A DNA stretch of 29,498 bases from an uncultured Pseudomonadota bacterium (GTDB lineage: Bacteria > Pseudomonadota > Gammaproteobacteria > Burkholderiales > Usitatibacteraceae), in NCBI GenBank assembly GCA_937898635.1, contig CALEJW010000189.1, positions 1-29,498 on the forward strand. Direction: 5' to 3'. Below the pieces are notes generated by a model, which saw only the letters and a list, made by a program, of their open reading frames with translations, was not told the origin of the DNA and did not search any database. The stretch's first letter is position 1, and each line of letters begins with the position of its first letter. Below are positions 25,986-29,498 of this stretch, piece by piece. Made by a program: the position numbers and the translations under genes.

Positions 25986-27944
25986 CTACTCCCCGAGCCC
26001 CATCTGGATGTAGCCCGTGGGGCAGACATCCGCGCAGATGTGGCAGCCGATGCACTTGTCGTAGTCCGTGTCCACGTAGCGCCCGGTGGTCGACTTGGCC
26101 TTGGGCACCTTGAACACCGCGGTCTGCGGGCAGTAGACCACGCAGTTGTCGCACTCGAAGCACAGGCCGCAGCTCATGCAGCGCTTGGCTTCGGCGACGG
26201 CCTCGGCCTCGCCCAGGGTGCCCAGGCGCTCCTCGAAGTTGCCGAGCGCGGTCTCCTTGGTGAGGGTGATGAACTTGCGCTTCACGCGCGGCGTGTAGCC
26301 GAAGTGCCCGAGGAAGAGCTCCTCGTGCGTGATCACGTGGCGGTCGGAGCGGTTGTCGTAGTTGTGCACGGCCGCCTTCGACTCGCAGGTCCCGTGCATC
26401 GGCTCGGTCGCCTTCTCGACCGGGAGTCCCTTCTCGAGCATCTTCCTCACCAGGTCGAACTGGTGCACGTCGATCTTCGGGCGCTTCTCGGGGTCCTCGC
26501 CGCGCAGGAACCGGTCGATGCCCTCCGCGGCGATCGAGCCGTGGCCGATGGCGGTGGTGAGCAGGTGCGGGCGCAGCACGTCGCCGCCCGCGAAGACGCC
26601 GTCCTTGCCCGCCACGCGGTAGTTGCGGTCGGCGCTCACGGCGCCCTTGCCGTTGTCGAACTCCTCCAGGCCGGTGAAGTCCACGGACTGGCCGATCGCC
26701 GAGACGATGAGGTCGGCGGGAATGTCCTCCTCGGTGCCGGGCACCATGTCGATCTGCAGCCGTCCGCCGACGAACTTGGCCTCGCAGCGCGCCACGCGAA
26801 GCGCCGTCGCGCGCCCGTCCGCGCCCTTCACCAGGCCCACGGGCGCGAGCCCGCCGCGGATCTCGATTCCCTCCGCCGCGGCCTGCTCGACCTCGTGCCT
26901 GTTCGCCTGCATCTTGTCGACGGGGAAGACCGAGGTGAGCGTCACCTCCGCGCCCTGCTTGGCCGATACGTGGGCCACGTCGCTCGCCATGTGGCCGGCG
27001 ATCGCGCCCTCGAAATCCGTGGGCTTCGCGTTCTCGATGTGGCCCAGGCGGCGCGCGACGGTCGCCACGTCGATGGAGGTGTCGCCGCCGCCCACCACGA
27101 CGACGCGCTTGCCCACGTGGCGCAGGCGCCCGTCGTTGAAGGCCTTCAGGAAGGAAGTCGCCGTCACCACGTTGGGCGCCTGGGAGTCGGCCACGGGCAG
27201 CGGCCGGCCGCCCTGGGCGCCCATGCCGAGGAAGACCGCGTCGAACTGCTTGCGGACCTCTTCCAGGGAGATGTCGGTGCCGACGCGGCACTTCAGGCGC
27301 GTCTCGATGCCCAGGTCGAGGATGCGCTGGATCTCGGCGTCGAGGGTCTCGCGCGGCGTGCGGAAGCCCGGGATGCCGTAGCGCATCATGCCGCCCAGGT
27401 GCTCGTGGTCGTCGAAGACCGTGACCGCGTGGCCCATCATCGCCAGCTGGTAGGCGCAGGAGAGCCCCGCGGGGCCCCCGCCCAGCACGGCGACCTTCTT
27501 GCCCGTGGACTTCGTCGGCTTCGCGTACGCGAGCTTGTTCGCGTTCGCGTAGTCGCCGAGGAAGTGCTCGACGGAGTTGATGCCGACGTGGTCCTCGACC
27601 ACGTTGCGGTTGCAGCCCGTCTCGCAGGGCGCCGGGCAGACCCGGCCCATGACCGAGGGGAACGGGTTCGCCTCCGTGAGGCGGCGCCAGGCGTACTCCT
27701 GCCACGGCACGCCCTGGGGCGGCTTCTCGGTCTGGCGCACGATCTGCAGCCAGCCGCGGATGTCCTCGCCGGAGGGGCAGCTTCCCTGGCACGGGGGCGT
27801 CGTCTGGATGTAGGTGGGGCACTTGTGCGACCAGGAGGCCTGGAAGATCACCTCCTGCCAGGCCGGCGGCTTGGAGTCGCCGTCCTTGTAGCGCCGGTAG
27901 TTGAGGGCGGTGCCCGGCTTGGTGTCCTGGGGGTTGGTGGCCAC
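25986..27944 (-). CDS. dsrL: DsrL, iron-sulfur flavoprotein NAD(P)H:acceptor oxidoreductase
   Basis: A 652-residue GltD-like protein that couples DsrAB to the NAD(P)H pool in sulfur oxidation. The N-terminal Fe-S region has Cys52/Cys56 and Cys103, Cys107, Cys111. The FAD site is VLGGGPAGLS (153-162), the second nucleotide-binding site is VVVVGGGDTSIDVA, and GVFAGGDVL closes the FAD domain. A C-terminal ferredoxin domain has CMSCGLCFECDNCVVYCP and CIGCHICADVCP. The start is a GTG preceded by AGAGGA. The gap from dsrK is 40 bases. The gene order K-L-J matches sulfur-oxidising bacteria and supports oxidative rather than reductive Dsr. Confidence 0.95.
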   Translation of the reverse strand: MATNPQDTKPGTALNYRRYKDGDSKPPAWQEVIFQASWSHKCPTYIQTTPPCQGSCPSGEDIRGWLQIVRQTEKPPQGVPWQEYAWRRLTEANPFPSVMGRVCPAPCETGCNRNVVEDHVGINSVEHFLGDYANANKLAYAKPTKSTGKKVAVLGGGPAGLSCAYQLAMMGHAVTVFDDHEHLGGMMRYGIPGFRTPRETLDAEIQRILDLGIETRLKCRVGTDISLEEVRKQFDAVFLGMGAQGGRPLPVADSQAPNVVTATSFLKAFNDGRLRHVGKRVVVVGGGDTSIDVATVARRLGHIENAKPTDFEGAIAGHMASDVAHVSAKQGAEVTLTSVFPVDKMQANRHEVEQAAAEGIEIRGGLAPVGLVKGADGRATALRVARCEAKFVGGRLQIDMVPGTEEDIPADLIVSAIGQSVDFTGLEEFDNGKGAVSADRNYRVAGKDGVFAGGDVLRPHLLTTAIGHGSIAAEGIDRFLRGEDPEKRPKIDVHQFDLVRKMLEKGLPVEKATEPMHGTCESKAAVHNYDNRSDRHVITHEELFLGHFGYTPRVKRKFITLTKETALGNFEERLGTLGEAEAVAEAKRCMSCGLCFECDNCVVYCPQTAVFKVPKAKSTTGRYVDTDYDKCIGCHICADVCPTGYIQMGLGE

Positions 27945-27984
27945 GGGATCCTCTGTGTGTCGTGGGTGGAAAGGGGTCGCGCCG

Positions 27985-29498
<1,514 letters not shown>

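Overview
The window is GC-rich proteobacterial chromosome with tightly packed genes. It reads as part of the energy-metabolism region of a sulfur-oxidising chemolithotroph, probably a betaproteobacterium. That placement is inferred from gene content and order (ccoI-ccoS-ccoNOQPGH, then fnr/hemN, then soeBC-sat and an Allochromatium-type dsr operon); no marker gene or rRNA is present. I see no tRNA, rRNA, insertion sequence, CRISPR array or prophage gene, and no gene-free stretch longer than 300 bases.

Layout. (1) Bases 1-7998, plus strand: a complete high-affinity cbb3 oxidase locus. It holds a copper ATPase for assembly (ccoI, cut by the window edge), ccoS, ccoN, ccoO, ccoQ, ccoP, ccoG, ccoH and a small two-helix membrane protein. 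(2) Bases 8024-11652, minus strand: a probable operon of a universal stress protein, a DksA/TraR-type zinc-finger protein and a 922-residue NDP-forming acyl-CoA synthetase fused to a GNAT acetyltransferase. (3) Bases 11758-14764: an FNR/Anr oxygen sensor with its Fe-S cysteines, divergent from anaerobic hemN, followed by a DsbD_2/TauE-like membrane protein. (4) Bases 14766-15984: a lipoprotein with two BamE-like repeats, divergent from a fusion of a cysteine-less carboxymuconolactone-decarboxylase-like domain to a Rieske domain. (5) Bases 15998-18973, minus strand: soeB-soeC-sat (sulfite dehydrogenase Fe-S and membrane subunits, ATP sulfurylase), without soeA beside them. (6) Bases 19226-21081, plus strand: a NarX/NarL-like pair whose kinase is soluble. 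(7) Bases 21104-29498, minus strand: dsrK-L-J-O-P-N-R followed by uroporphyrinogen-III methyltransferase, with dsrK running off the window edge.

How the parts fit. The reverse Dsr system oxidises sulfur to sulfite. DsrK/J/O/P form the membrane electron-transfer complex, DsrL links the sulfite reductase to NAD(P)H, and SUMT plus DsrN supply amidated siroheme. Sulfite can then go to sulfate through Soe and/or APS reductase with Sat. Electrons reaching the cytochrome c pool can be used by the cbb3 oxidase at low oxygen. Three near-perfect FNR/Anr boxes (2371, 11716, 12538) tie the oxidase, the stress/acyl-CoA operon and fnr/hemN into one low-oxygen regulon. At the first two, the box lies at the same distance from a candidate -10 element, as expected for class II activation. 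The best leads for new biology are the CMD-Rieske fusion, the FNR-box operon around the acyl-CoA synthetase/GNAT fusion, the cysteine-rich soluble NarX-like sensor between two sulfur-oxidation operons, and the soeBC pair lacking soeA.
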